In this document: piece after piece, positions 40,660 through 53,599 of the stretch
Position numbering within the stretch: the first letter of the stretch is position 1
Layout: each line of letters starts with the position of its first letter
Source: Brachionus manjavacas
Lineage: Eukaryota > Rotifera > Eurotatoria > Ploima > Brachionidae
DNA length: 64,000 nucleotides
Assembly (NCBI GenBank): GCA_019054805.1
Contig: JAHQIY010000004.1
Coordinates: 868,001 to 932,000 of the forward strand
Direction: 5' to 3'
Program-made: the position numbers and the translations under genes
Notes under the pieces: generated by a model
Told to the model about the DNA's origin: nothing
Seen by the model: the letters and a program-made list of their open reading frames with translations, nothing else
Databases searched by the model: none

Positions 40660-43600
40660 TACAGATTATAAAATAAAGATATTTTTACCAATTTTTTTAT
40701 CTATTAATCACTAAAATTAAATTGATCTGTTTAATCTTTTTTTTGGAGGAAAATGAAATTTCAAAAACAAAAAAAATATTTAAAACTACGAGATTGAACT
40801 ACGTTTCTGAGGCCCTTTATTTTATTTTATATGAGAGGCCCAAAAAATTTTTTTTATCCAGCGGTCTAAAAATAAATAACCCTTTAAAAAGTTGTAGTCT
40901 TTTCAGATCCAGGTATTCAATTATTAAAGTGAAAAAATATTCGTAAAAAGCAAAAAATTTTTTTTTCGCTCTGGTGTATTTTTTTTATTTAAATAATGGT
41001 GTTCCAATTTGTATCAGTGGAAAAAGCAAAAAATCATTTTTCACTTAAATCGTATGTAGTCCCAAGGATCAATGAATATTTAAAAGTATATATAAATTAA
41101 TAAAAATTATGTTGTTATTTTTTTTTCACTTTTTATATTCCATAAATTTAAACTTACAATCTCATAATCCGAAATAACCTTTTTTTATTTTTCTATGATT
41201 TATGAAAATTTCTTTTCAAATAGACTCACTTTCATGAGACTGTAAGGAAGACCTAAGATCATTCAAAAAAGCCTTAGTGAGATCCCAAATTATTTACTGA
41301 ATTAATTGAGTAAAAAACTTTGCTTTTCAAAATGATAAAAATTCATTTGGTCGTCACCTTAGCAGCTCAGAACGTCAAACTTTTGTACAACTAAGGTGTC
41401 TATTTTTATAATTTTAATTTACGACACAATGCTGATGCTAAAAATAAAGTTAAAATTTTTTTTTGTCTTAATTGAACATTTTTTAAATCCTTTTTTTTCC
41501 TCTAGTAATTTTCTTTTGAAAAAAATTTAAATAAATAAAAGATCAATAACCCAAAAAACTGGTGACCTTTCATATAAACCTTCCAAAAATTACAAAAATA
41601 ATTCTTTTTTATATTATTTAATTTTGACAAAATTTATCATTATAAACTTTGATGGTGAAAAATCATAAAAATTATAATCTTTCTTTATATTCAACAAATA
41701 AAAATTAATTTTTATTATCATTTAGGTAAAATTAATGATTGCATAAAATATCAATATCTTGAGATGCATTTTTTTGTCTATTCATATATTTTAATTTTGA
41801 ATATTAAAAAAATAATGAAAATTTTGAAATTCTTTTTTTTTTCTTTCTTTTTTTGTTTTTAATTTTTTAATTTTTTTTTTTTAATAATTTTCAAAATTTC
41901 GCTAAATTTTTTACATTATATCGTGACAAGTGGGTTTAAACGAAGGCTAAAGCTATTCGGGCTAACTCTGGAGGAACCCAAAATTATTTAATTAATAAAA
42001 ATAATTAATAAAAAGATTTATTTTAATTGGAAATCTTTAAGAGTTAGAATTCTGTCACCTTTATTTTAATTATAATCTTTAGAATTTAATGGGGACAATG
42101 TAGAAAAATACAATTAAAATATTAAGTCTGGTTTATTTTAAAAGGAATATAAATTAAAGATATAATATTTTTTTTCAATCTTTTGGACCTTAATTTGTAC
42201 AGGAAAATATTCATAATTGAAGAATTCAAGTATTCTAGTGTGACACTTGAAAAAACTTTTTATTAGTTTAAAAATTGAATTTTTTTCTAGATTCTAAAAA
42301 AAATATGTCAAATTAAAAATGAAACTTTATAACGAACATATGGCAGAAATTATGGAATTTATCATAAAATTAGAGGAAAAAACTTTTGAAATTAGAAAAA
42401 AAGCATTAGAGATATTTCCGGAAAACGTTGTTTACTTAAATTTATTTATAAATTTAATTTAAAAAAGATTTAAAAAAGTCAATAAGAGCAAGAATTTTTC
42501 TTTTTCAAAAAGCGAAACATCTCTCAAAATGGCTATTTCGTTCGAAGGTATGAAGTCCCTCAAAAAATTCCACCCGTAATCAGAGAGTTTATCAGTTTAG
42601 AAAATTTCAATTGAAAGTATTAAATTTTCATAGAATAAGATAGAAATTTCAGTAGGTTTTAAAAGTGAAAGAAAAATCGCTCTTGAGATTAGAAAAGTTT
42701 TTTCGATTAGTTTTAGCTTATCATCTATTTGTGAGCTGACATCGGAACTGAACATATTAGCATATAAATGTGGAGAATGGTCAGATGAAAAGAAACTTAT
42801 TTTAATTATTTAAAAAATTTCTATCAATTTACATTTTTTTACTATTTTTAAATGGGAATATTTTTTTTGATCTTCATAAAAATTTTTTCGATAAAGATAT
42901 TTTTTTAAAAACATAAAAATTATTTAGAATAAACGAAAATAATGTTTTAAATCTCAAAAAATTTCATTGTATACTTTTAAATAAATTAAATGATTTGTTA
43001 AAGAAATAAAATTTTTATTATTTATAGAAATTAATATCTGACAAAAATTAATTATTTTTTATTTTTCGAACTTTTTGGTTTATCTGGTCTTTTTTTAACA
43101 ATTGACTGAGTGACTTAAGACTCTTGTGCGTTACCAGAAGTAGATGGTTCTACTAGAATTGTTGATGAATTTTTGGCAAGCAGAGCATTTTTTTAATATA
43201 TTTTTTTTGGTTAATTGGTTTAATTAATCAAAAAATTAGTTTAAAAAATAATTTAGTTTATATTGATGACTAAAAGATTAATTTAAATAACCAAAAATGA
43301 GTGAATCTCATTTCAATTAGATATGTTTATAGTTTAGAATTATTTAATTATAGAAATCAATTATTTTTTTAATTTCTAAAAAATTATTTTAGATTATTTT
43401 TTTATTATTTTATATTTTTCAATGAATTATTTATGTAGATCAAAAAAATACATACCATTTTAAATTTTAAAATAATAAAAGCCAAAAATTTCTGAAAATG
43501 AATATTTTTTAAAATATTTCTTATTTTGTGAGCTTTATTTAATCAGTCGATCTATCCGAGTTAGATGAAATTAAACTAATCTCAGCGGTTGTGAGGAGTG

Positions 43601-43740
43601 CGCGTCATTATTTCGCGTTAGCTTCTGACGAGCTTGAGAATCTTCTTCTAGTAATTCTTCTTTTTCCTAGCAATCAAGGGTTTTTCTTGATTCGTTTGAG
43701 GAGATGAAAAAAAATTGAAAGTTTATTTTTAAAATTAAAA
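40660..43740. other. AT-rich stretch, no gene seen
   Basis: Some short protein-like stretches occur but none has a family signature or bounded frame. 41940-41990 (AAAGCTATTCGGGCTAACTC) weakly resembles patches at 44940 and 45265 and may be another repeat tail. Confidence 0.4.
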
Positions 43741-43746
43741 TTTATA

Positions 43747-43817
43747 AAAATTTCAAGATAAAATGAAGATTCATTAAAAAAATTATTTAATGAATCTTCA
43801 TTTTATCTTGAAATTTT
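43747..43817. repeat. Perfect 32 bp inverted repeat with 7 nt loop
   Basis: 43747-43778 (AAAATTTCAAGATAAAATGA and on) is exactly complementary to 43786-43817; the loop is 43779-43785. A transcript would form a perfect long hairpin. It could be a tiny foldback element or a replication artefact. Confidence 0.9.
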
Positions 43818-43859
43818 CATTGAAAAATCCATATTTGGAAATGTGTGAATCTTCAGAAA

Positions 43860-44225
43860 AAGCCAGAACACTTAACAGACAGAAGAGGAACCTTAGGAGG
43901 ACTCTCTAGTTACACAAGCCTGAGCCATTTTCAAATGCTGACTTATACACAAAAATTCAGAGCCATTTAGTCAATGCATTAAGAACAAAAGACTGCGATG
44001 GATCGGCATGGGCATGTCCTTAGAATGAAAGAAACACGGATATCATAAAGAGCCCTTCAAGGGCGACGTAAGGTAGTACGACCAGCAGTAACATGGAGGT
44101 CTATCAATCACGAAAGAGCTCATCGAAATGGGTATGACATGGGGAGAAGCAAGGGTAAAGGCAAAAGATCGACTTGAGTGGAAATCAAAAGTAATGACCC
44201 TATGCTCCAAAAAAACTGGCTTAAA
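43860..44225 (+). pseudogene. LINE (EEP/RT-type) C-terminus
   Basis: Across frameshifts: KNKRLRWIGHGHVLRMKETR, ALQGRRKV, then ITKELIEMGMTWGEARVKAK and DRLEWKSKVMTLCS. This RLRW-GHVLRM ... GRP--TWR ... DR--W---V--LC ending is the well-known C-terminal signature of a widespread LINE group. Same family as 9655-10330, where the DNA ATGGAGGTCTATCAATCACG is shared. Confidence 0.85.
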
Positions 44226-44340
44226 AATAAGTTTACTTAATAAATATTGACTTAATTTTTTAAGTAATTCAAGAATTTTAAATTATGTATTTATTGTTTT
44301 TTGCAAATAACTTTTGAACAATTAGACAAAAAAAAATAAT

Positions 44341-44500
44341 TAAGTAGTAGTAGTAGTAGTAGTTTTGACTGTAGCTGGCTAGCCAGCGAGTGTGCTGATA
44401 AGGCACACTACGACAGCTGATGTGATTGATTGCCGTCATCCAGCAATCAATGCCTGCTTTAAAGCTGCTAACATTGGGGGCTTCTAAATTTTAAAAGTGC
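44341..44500 (-). mobile_element. LINE 3' end with TAC-repeat tail
   Basis: Minus strand: LEAPNVSSFKAGIDCWMTAI, a stop-free short C-terminus, then GTGTGCC-TTATCA-GGCACAC-like pairing sequence and seven TAC repeats at 44343-44363. Only about 40 codons remain. Confidence 0.65.
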
Positions 44501-44854
44501 TCTCTAAATTAAAGTATTATATTAAATACAAAACAGAATTTAAAAAAAATCAAATCCTTCCCTTTAAGAACCAGAATATCAACGATCTATCAAAATTTTA
44601 ACCTCCAAACGATTTCATTTAGAACCGATTTCCTTTTCGAAAAATTTGTAGCAAACCGTCACAACCACACTCAAATTAACAATGACACAAAGGACTCACA
44701 AAACACAACGAGCTCATTTCACAAATAGTGGACACCCTTTGATAAGTTTAGACATGTAAACTAGAACCTGGATTTTCAAAACAACATCCAACTCACCTCT
44801 TAAAAAAAATTTCATCTCTTTGTCTTGTAAAACTAAAGTTTTCAAAATTTTACT

Positions 44855-44925
44855 TAACTTATTTTACTTAACTTATTTTACTTAAATATTTTACTTAAAT
44901 ATTTTACTTAATTATACTTAACACG
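44855..44925. repeat. Short tandem repeat of ATTTTACTTA
   Basis: About six imperfect units TTATTTTACTTAA / ATATTTTACTTAA between 44855 and 44925. Simple-sequence expansion. Confidence 0.7.
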
Positions 44926-44929
44926 GAAC

Positions 44930-46390
44930 TGAAAGGGAGGTTAACTACCATTCCAAACTGCTCGGGGTACTCCCCAAACTATTATTTTAATTTAAAAATA
45001 AATAAAATAAAGTTTCAAGTCAAAAATTATCTTTATTATCTTTATTAAGATCTTCTAGGTGGCCTATATCTTACATCCTTTAGTTATCCATTCAACCACT
45101 AGATTTTTTAATCTTCTTAACTGCTAAAAAGAGAGAAATTAAATTATTAATTAATATATAGTTTATAAAAAATATTGTAATTTTTAATTGACTTTTATAT
45201 TTTGTTACGAACAATGCAGGAATAAAACTTTCATAATGAAAGTTAGAATCATTCTAAGCTTTCTTGGGCTCTACCGAAACTATTATCTTGAATGAATAAA
45301 ATAAAATTATATTTTTTCGAGAAGATAATTTATCCATAAGAAGTTTTTTCAATTTGATTTTTTAAAAGTAAATCCACATATGCTACCAAAAGTTGCAAGG
45401 TGTTTATTGGCATGACTTTTTTCGTACTAATTAGTCTTTTGTTTTTTGTTAAAAAGTTCAAAATATGATAAAATTAGATTATTAATTTAAATTTTCAAAT
45501 ATCATTAATTATATTCTTTTATTCTTATTTGCATGTTTAAAATAAAATTATTTTTAGAATTAAAATTATTTACATTTAAAAAAATTATTCTCTCTCATTA
45601 TTGAGTACAAAAGCTGCACGTGAAATGAAATATTTACGCAACAAAAAAAATTGGATAAATATAGCTGGTAGCATTATTTTAATTATTTACGCATTAATTA
45701 AGCATTAAAAAAAGGTAAAATATCCAAAGTTAATAACTAGTTTAATAATTTAATTTTTTTATCTATATAAACTTATTTTCAAATAATTTGAATTTTTTTT
45801 TTCGTACTTCCATTTTTGTTTGATTCAGTCAAAATACAAATTAAGAATAAAAGTTAATTTTTAATTTAGAAGTCAAGATATTATTTGTATTAATTTATTA
45901 ATCTAAAAATGAAATTTTAAAATGTGCTGAAAATGTTTTTTTTATTTTAAAATCAACATAACAACTAAAAGATGGTACATTTATTAAAATTATTAAAACT
46001 AATTCAAAAATTAATTTAAATATCTGGAGATAAACTCCCTGAACTGAAATGACATTTTAAATCTTTCATCGTCTTTTATTTTCTCTAATTTTATGTTTCG
46101 AAAAAAAATAATATCCTGAAATTGGAACAAGATGTTAATAAAAGGATTTTTATTATTCATTTTTTAGAGGAAATTTTTAAAAAATTTTATTTTAAGACTT
46201 TATATTGTAATATTTAATTTATTCAAAAAAAAATTTAGCGACTTATTAAATTTGTTTTTTTATTTGAATTTAACTCCCGTCAAAAAATAGTTTCTTTTCC
46301 GATTTATATCCAGGACCTTTTCAGATTCTTTAAATAAAAATTTCGGTCAAATCGATCAGAAACAGATTGGAAAATAATTAAGTAATTTAT
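44930..46390. other. AT-rich stretch, no gene seen
   Basis: A GC-richer patch at 44930-44985 (GGTTAACTACCATTCC, CTCGGGGTACTCCCC) weakly resembles 45250-45295. Otherwise nothing recognised. Confidence 0.4.
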
Positions 46391-46395
46391 TTTAG

Positions 46396-46490
46396 CAAGT
46401 GGGAAGAAGAACTTACCTTCAAAAATATCAACTCAATGCAGTAAAATCTGTGGCAGATCGCAGTCGTGGCTCAAAAAGTTTCTGGAAAAG
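46396..46490 (+). CDS. Candidate internal exon of an unknown host gene
   Basis: Acceptor TTATTTTAG, 95 nt open segment, donor GTAATG. It reads SGKKNLPSKISTQCSKICGR then SQSWLKKFLEK. It starts with two codon bases, which fits the one-base end of the candidate exon at 37322-37402 (would give Ala at the join), and ends on a codon boundary. The opposite strand also shows splice-like signals but has stops in all frames. No family recognised. Confidence 0.3.
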
Positions 46491-46726
46491 GTAATGAGCG
46501 CTTAGAGTAAACATAGAACATTGTCAAACACTTAAAAATAAAAAGAATAAAAAAATCAATTAATTCATTTGTTCGGTTTAGCGTTTTTATTTTTCATTTT
46601 TCAAAAAACATAAAAATTTTTTGTTGAAATTACTTTTATTTAAATTAAAGCTTTAACCAAAAAACAAAAAAAAATCTCTCTTAATTAAGTAACCTTTTTT
46701 AGCATCTATTATTTATCTATTTATTT

Positions 46727-46810
46727 AATAAATAACTTGAGGTAAACCTCAGGCCACACAGAATGGAACTAAGTCCTTCTTTTCAGCCTACCGATTGAAA
46801 AAAATAAATT
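46727..46810 (-). repeat. LINE tail, TGAGG/CCTCA hairpin type
   Basis: Minus strand: GGCTGAAAAGAAGGACTTAG, CTGTGTGGCC, TGAGG-TTTA-CCTCA, AGTTATTTATTAAATAAATA. Same body as 32208 and 32803 but a different stem sequence. Confidence 0.65.
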
Positions 46811-47939
46811 TCAAAAAAGTAAAATACATTAAAAAAAAAATATTGACAGATATTGATTAAATAATTAGAGTTTTAATCGGATAAAAAGATCATTTAATAA
46901 AAGAAAAAAAAAGAGAAAAAATAAAAAAATTTGTGATTTTAGTAATTTTTTTTTAAATTTCTTTTAAATTAATGGGAATAGAATTAGTTATTAAAGTAAC
47001 TGAATTTAAAAATTGTTTGTTATTATTGATAATAAATTTGAAATTGCATTATTTGAAAAAAATAGATAATTTTTTATTAAATTGAGGAAACACAAATCTT
47101 TATTTCTCCGATTATACCCCTTTTACACTTTAAAAAGGTTTATTAAAATAAACTATTGGAATTGATTTTTTTAATTAACATCTTTAATCATTAATCAGAA
47201 ATAAGCTCGTCAAATATAATAATTAAATTCGGAATGAGTTTTTTTGACTGCTTTTTTTTAATTAAACACTGACCTCTTTTTTCAACTGGCATAAAAATAT
47301 TATTTATCCTGACTATTTTTATTTTATTACAGGCCTTTAATTAATTTCATAAATTTTTAGAATTACTTTATCCTTTTCTAAAAAACATACTTGAACTTTT
47401 TCATCCTTTGAGAAAAAAATCTAATTTCAAAAAAGAATAAAGAAAATAAGAAAAATCTTTAAAATTCTTATTTGAATATTGCACAACTTGAAATAATTTT
47501 TTAAGATAAAATTAATTAAATCAAATAATCAAAATTGAATTAATTTACTAAAAAATCAGGGATTTTGTAAACTTCCCTCAAGATACATTTGGTATTTCGG
47601 CAGGTTATTTTAGTTTCCAGATTGCCGATTTTAATAAAGGCTGAGAGAAGCGTCCAAACAAAACTACCAACATAGAATATATTAATTTAATTTAAAAAAT
47701 CTGGCTTTAGAATCTGGTGAGTTCGTTGAATTTCCAGAACTCAATAATTTGAAAAAAATTTTTTTTATAAACGCCATATTAGAGCTTATTTAACTTTATT
47801 AATAGTAAATATATTTGTGAATAAAAGTAGTGGTAGAAAATGTGGGGAATTTTTTAAATTCAATTTTTAAATATCTGTTTTTGAGCAAAAAAAAATTAAA
47901 AGATTTTAAGTATTGTCTTTTTTTTTTCTACGAGTAAAG

Positions 47940-48048
47940 GAATATTTTGTACCCTATTGAGTATGGTGCCGGCACTAACTTTGTTGCTATGCGCTGTACC
48001 ATCTCAACACTTTTACTAACAGTGATTCTGATCGCTTACTTTAGATAG
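47940..48048 (+). CDS. Candidate terminal exon encoding a membrane segment
   Basis: After a T-rich tract and TAAAG, the frame NILYPIEYGAGTNFVAMRCT then ISTLLLTVILIAYFR ends at TAG (48046-48048). The last 16 or so residues form a hydrophobic stretch with a short basic end, as in a C-terminal membrane anchor. The phase does not fit the exon at 46396. The GC-richer codons support coding, but the segment is short and the family unknown. Confidence 0.3.
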
Positions 48049-48049
48049 G

Positions 48050-49130
48050 CGAAAATTTTTAATGCATTTCAATTCAATGACTTTAGCAGCCATTTGGCAA
48101 TCAATTTAAGTAATTGACCACTTTATGTGACACAAATGATCAGGTGAAAAATGAATGATGATTCGTGACAATGATCCCTTTGGATAAAAAAAAGAATAAA
48201 AATTAATTAGAATTTAAGATTTTTTTATTTATAAGAAATTGATAAGTGAGAAATTATTAATATTTAATTTTATTAAACAGTAAAGAATATATATTTTGAA
48301 AAAATTTTTTAAATTTGATCTTTTGGAGTTTTATGAGAAAATTAATTTTTTACTATTAAGTTTCCATTTCAATATAGATTTAAATGATCTTAGTCTGTTA
48401 TAAAAAATGGATTTTACTTTCATTTTATTTTATTTTAATTTTTTCAAAATATTTTTCTAAAATGAAAAATACTAGGAATTAAAAAAAATCATCTAATATA
48501 AAAGGTAAAATTATATTTGTTTATTTCATTTTCAAAAATTTTCTTGAAAAAAAATTTTTTCTTTTTTTTTTAAACCATATTTTTAGTATAAATTAAAAAG
48601 TTTGCCAAAACTAAACTATGAAATTTCTTCTTCGATTTAATAATTTAAAAATCGCTTTTAATTTTACTAGTAATAATTAGTAAAAACTACAGCTTAGATA
48701 TCTTACAAGGAAGACATTTTTGACAGATAAATGTGCAGAAATCCAGGAACAAAAAGACCCCAAGACCTAGGATTACGATTTTTTGTGTTTTTAGTTCTTT
48801 GAAGTACAAGAGATATGATAAAAAATTTGTAATTTTTTTTTGTTGTAATTTGAGTTGTTTTTTTGGCTGATTTTAAATTTTATATTTTGTTCGATATTAA
48901 TATTTTCCTTTTAATTGAAACAGCATACATCCAAATGATAGTTTAAAAAATAGAAAGATAGATTAATTTTCTTCAATTAAAAAGTTCATTTTGAAAAATA
49001 GTCTATTCGTTTTTATCACTATTTTAACTTCAACTGTATAAATTTACTTATTTCTTAATTAAATAAATTTTAGAATATAAAAAGATTTCATTAATTCTGA
49101 TCAACTACCGAATTTTTTTTTGTATATTTT
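48050..49130. other. AT-rich stretch, no gene seen
   Basis: No coding sequence, RNA gene or repeat boundary recognised. Confidence 0.4.
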
Positions 49131-49384
49131 GTACCAAAGGGGTCCAAAAAGCCCGTTAAATAAAATATGCTATTTAAGTACCATATGATACCATGTTTGT
49201 TCAAAATATGCTAAAAAAGTTACTGAATTAAAAAAATGTCTTATATCATTTATGATTATTGACACAGAGGTACCTATGTGAATGAAGGTTATAAGGCTAC
49301 ATCATATCAGCTCTTATCAGTTCTGCCAAAGGTTACACTCGGTATACCGATCTCCTAAGATCAACGGATTTTTTTTTTAATTTT

Positions 49385-49432
49385 TTCACATTACTCGCAT
49401 TAAGTCGTCTCCGCAAGCCTGCTTGCTGTAGC

Positions 49433-49500
<68 letters not shown>
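49385..49500 (+). repeat. CR1-like LINE 3' tail with long ATT microsatellite
   Basis: CGTCTCCGCAAGC-CT-GCTTGC, then TGTAGCTTATT and more than 20 uninterrupted ATT units to about 49500. Only the last part of the element inserted here. The long pure repeat suggests a recent insertion or expansion. Confidence 0.85.
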
Positions 49501-49504
<4 letters not shown>

Positions 49505-50650
49505 ATACTGGGAGGTAGTAAATTCCAAGTAGTTGCTGTTCTATTAGGAAGGAATTTCGCTCAAATGTTAGACCCCTTACAGTCATCTCCAAAAATCTGA
49601 TGTTTATTCCTCTTTCTCATTGTACCCAAGTCGGTATATCCTTTATCCTAAAACCATACCTGTTGCTGTCCTCGGAACCCCTACTATTTTTTTAATTTCC
49701 TTTTTTGAAAGAGTGTTCCATACTGATGATGCGAACTCTAAGTGTGTTCTTACAAAGGTGGGATACAAATTTTTGAACAAATTTATGTCGAAATATCTAA
49801 AAGTCTTCCTCAATCTTCTCAACATCCAACTAGCTCTATTCAGTCCGGCTTCCACTTGCGCTGAATCTTTACCATCTTTCGCAAGTCCTTTTCTTTCTAA
49901 GTTTCTTTTAGTACCATTTTAATTCCATACTTCTTTTTTGGATTTTATTACTTTGCATCACTTTCCATTAAAAAACATCACTTTGCACTTTAACCCATTA
50001 AGTCTCATCGACCAAGCTCTACACCGTTCGACTGAATTATGTATATCCTCTTTTAGCTTATTTTCAACTCCTCTATTACCTTATTGTCTTTCGCATGCAT
50101 CTCACACACATTACTCAGACATTCCCGTAAGTCGTTTATTTAAACCACAAACAAAAAAGGCCCAAGCACCGAACCTTGAGGTATTCCAATAAACTAGTTA
50201 CTCAGTTAGCTCTCTTCCTTACGAACCCATGTTGCTGCTTCGAAATCAAATTATTCTCATTAAAAAAATCTCATCATTTCATCTCTAATTATTCCTTCCA
50301 TTATTTTACAGCATACTGACGTCAAAGACACCGGTCTGTAGTTTTCCGCATTTAATTTATCTCCTGGTTTGAAGATCGGTGTAATGTTAGCCAAACCCCA
50401 TTCACTCGGCACCATTTATGATTTTTTGTAAATATTGTGAAGTACCCTTGCCCATTAATCAGAACAATTCTTTAGGACCATCGGTGACACCTTGTCTCTT
50501 TCCATGGATTTTGTCCCATCCAATTTCTCTAATCTTTTTTCTATCTCACTAATATCAAACATCTTTTCAATATACCCATTAAATATCGTGTTTGCTCTTG
50601 TCCTAAACTCCGGCATCTCCTCTTCCTCATCAACTATAAACACAGATTTG
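49501..50650 (-). pseudogene. LINE reverse transcriptase, decayed
   Basis: Minus-strand pieces in order: RANTIFNGYIEKMFDISEIE linker (50643-50455), PIFKPGDKLNAENYRPVSLT (about 50370), CCKIMEGIIRDEMMRFF, ISKQQHGFVR, then FIGIPQGSVLGPFLFV and NDL (about 50190), and thumb LRRLRKTFRYFDINLFKNLY, FVRTHLEFASSVWN (49855-49643). Motif A is missing between QHGF and PQGS, and stops and frameshifts are frequent. Confidence 0.85.
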
Positions 50651-50866
50651 AACTGATTTAAAAAAACTTAAACCTTATTCCCTTCACAAGGACCACATTT
50701 AAATTGTTGGATCACATGTACATTTGTCGCAAGTAAAGCTTGATTTTTTCCATTGCATAAAAAATCCAATTTTTATTTCCAGCTACTATTTTCCATAAAA
50801 AACTCTTTTTTCTCTGCCTAGACTAGACAAGAGAAAAACACAATTGTTCTTGTAATGTTTAGAAAA

Positions 50867-51397
50867 CACTAGAAGCACGAAGGTGTCAAGATGGCTCTTT
50901 TTAATTTTTTCCTAAGTTATAATTCAATAGTCTGAAAAGATTAAAACTTGAAATTTTAAAGTTAGCATTAAATAAAGTTGAATTTTAAAAATAACATGAT
51001 GCTTCATTTTTTTAACTATATATTGACTATATATTACCAGAAGCACCAAAAAGGGTCAAATGACTCCTATTGAAATTTTATTCAATTTGAAAGCTTTGTT
51101 GGTGTACGTAAAAGAGCCCAAAGTTTAGATGACCAAGAAAACAGTTCTCCAAAGCGTGTTAAGTGTCAAACTCGCCTTTTCAACAATAATAAAACTAATT
51201 TAATATGTACAAACTGTAATAAATCAGTATGCGGACAATATACAACGGAACGTGTGATTATTTGTAAAAAAATGTGAGAAATAATTTTTATAGGAATCTT
51301 TTTTTATTACATGATTTAAAATTGATATATGATTAATTTAATAAATATTTTTTTTTCGAATAAAGCCGTCATTTGACTCCTTTTGGTGCTTCTAGTG
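50867..51397 (+). mobile_element. piggyBac-like element, internally deleted
   Basis: Left end CACTAGAAGCACGAAGGTGT and right end inverse of CACTAGAAGCACCAAAAGGA, followed by TTAA (51398-51401), the piggyBac target. The left TTAA is degenerate (AAAA). A second left-end-like copy, AGAAGCACCAAAAAGGGTCA at about 51040, suggests internal repeats or nesting. Confidence 0.75.
51074..51277 (+). pseudogene. piggyBac transposase C-terminal zinc-binding tail
   Basis: The frame reads SFVGVRKRAQSLDDQENSSP, KRVKCQTRLFNNNKTNLICT, NCNKSVCGQYTTERVIICKK, then Met and stop. The pattern C-x(n)-CxxC-x4-CGxx-x(n)-C is the Cys-rich tail of piggyBac transposases, with the usual His replaced by Gln. The catalytic core is absent. 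Confidence 0.7.
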
Positions 51398-51399
51398 TT

Positions 51400-53550
51400 A
51401 AAAAATTATTGGTTTTTTGAATTTCAGTACAAAATGAAAAAAAAACAGAAAAAAAATTAAATAAATTTTTTCTTAAGAGTTTAAAATTTGTTCTGTGAAT
51501 ACACCATGGTGCAACTCTCAAAGTTGCATCAAATATCAAGGTCTGATAAATTTGCAGAGTTTAGCATAAATTAAATCTGGAAAGTGAATCCGATAGTAGA
51601 GTTTTTTGAAAGAATGGACACTCAATCATTTGCTAGATAAAAACAAAGACCAAAAGGAAAGAAAAAGACGTGAAGAATTTTTGGATTTAGAAGTCATTTT
51701 AAGCAATCAAAAATATTTTTTTCGAACTTTTATTAGGTTTTTTTTTTCAATGAAAATGTTTGTATTATCTTAATAAAGTCTTTTAATACATTAAAATTTG
51801 TTTTGTATAGAAATAAGAAAATTTAAACAGGTGAAGTTCAATATGTTATTTAAAAAAGTATAAAAATTTTTGCTCATCTCTTTAATTTTTGAGAATCAAA
51901 ACTGTATCTTCTTTTTTCAGCACCACAATAGTTATCTTTTAATTAAAGGCTTTTAATTTTTTAATTCACTTCATTTAGCTCCCAGTTTTATTGCTTGATA
52001 AGATTAAGCTTTTTGGTACATTTTGTAGAAGCAACTTATTTTTAGCTTGAGCTTAAAGCTGCTTTTTAAACAAAATTTAATGCTTTTCTATTTAAATCAA
52101 GCACGAATAAAAGCAATAATTACTTGATGTATATTCTTTTTTCTTTAAATAATGAGCTCTCTAAAAAAATTTATAAAATGTCATTATTAAAAAAAAGATT
52201 AGTACTTAATTTTGTTTAATCTCGTGATTAAATCGATTAATATTTAACATCGTCCTACTGTATTCTTAATTTAATACTAAAAATCGATTTTGATATAACT
52301 TCTATGTTTGACGTATGTACATTATTTTATATCAATGTCGATCCTTGAAAACAAAAAGAGTTTATTTGATGAAAAATTCTTTTGAAAACTCAAGGAAATA
52401 AAATAAAATTTAATTTTTGATGGTTTAGATTTTGGATCCAATTTTTTCAAGTTCTATCAAGCCATTTATCCTTTCCTAGTTCTTCAAAATTTGTGGCCAA
52501 TTTGCTCAAAACAAAAAACTTTATTTTTTTATTTTTAAATAATTGAGGAATTAAAAAAAAATTGGTGAAAATAAACTACTACTTCAACACTCATAGCTAC
52601 ATTATTTACGTTAGGGTTAGAAATAAATGTCTTTTGTTAATTTAAAAAAAATTAAAGAAAAAAATTGAAGTTGTTAACCTAATAAATAGTAAAATAGAAT
52701 TAAAGAAAAAATTTATGTAAATTTTCTGTTGTCTTAAAATTAAATTAAATTATTTTGGAAAAAAATTGAAAAATATTTTTTTCATTTTAGATTTGAAGGA
52801 AAATTTTCGAAAAGAATGATTTAATTTAAAAGAAAAAAATTACCAAGAGATTTACCAAAATGCGTCGCAAATCTGCTCCGGTATTCGAGTGTTAAATCGA
52901 TAAAAGATCACAAAGTTTTAAGCTAAGTAAATTTTTGTATCCAATTTAGAAAATTTTTATTTATTTACCAAATGTAATTTTGCTTCATGAATTTAGAAGA
53001 AATAAAAATTTCACTTTTTTTAGTAAAAAATAATCAAGCCTAAAAATTTTAAATCATCAACAATTTAAATTCGAATTTAATCTATTTAAAAAAAATCATT
53101 TTTAAGACTTTTTATTACAGACTGAAATTATTCTCGACTTCAAATAAACAAGTCAAATTTAACTTGACTTAACTTTAAAAGAAATTTTATTTAAATTTTT
53201 TTGACTTTAAAAATATTTTTTTTCTTTTGCGCAAGTCAGGTTGTATGTCTCATCAGTTTCCATTTTTCTTATGCTGTTTGCTCGACAAAATGTCCGCTAT
53301 TGTACGCTGGACCATAAAATTTAACTTATCCAAAAATTTTTTTTTGAAATTTTAGATTTTAAATTTAATACCAATAAATAAAGTAAAAATTTTTTTAAGA
53401 TTTTTAACAATTATATTTTGGCATATAATACTGCGCAAATGTGCAAAATTTGATATTCTATTCGATTTTATTCAAAAAGGTTGTCTTAGAGTTTAAATTT
53501 TAAATTTTAAAAGAATAAGTGGATAAAAGTTTTATTTTCTTACATCACCC
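51400..53550. other. AT-rich stretch, no gene seen
   Basis: No reliable coding sequence. GC-richer fragments at 51490-51600 and 53225-53310 are too short to assign. Confidence 0.4.
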
Positions 53551-53599
53551 TTATACAGATGCTCTAACAATAACTTTTTTAAATGGAATACTTTTTTTA

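Noticed and set aside
40722-40946. 74-codon open frame
   Set aside because: A/T-driven Lys/Phe/Ile composition with no motif; likely chance.
49435-49500. Long ATT microsatellite as a functional array
   Set aside because: It directly follows a LINE 3' stem-loop, so it is the element's tail expanded by slippage.
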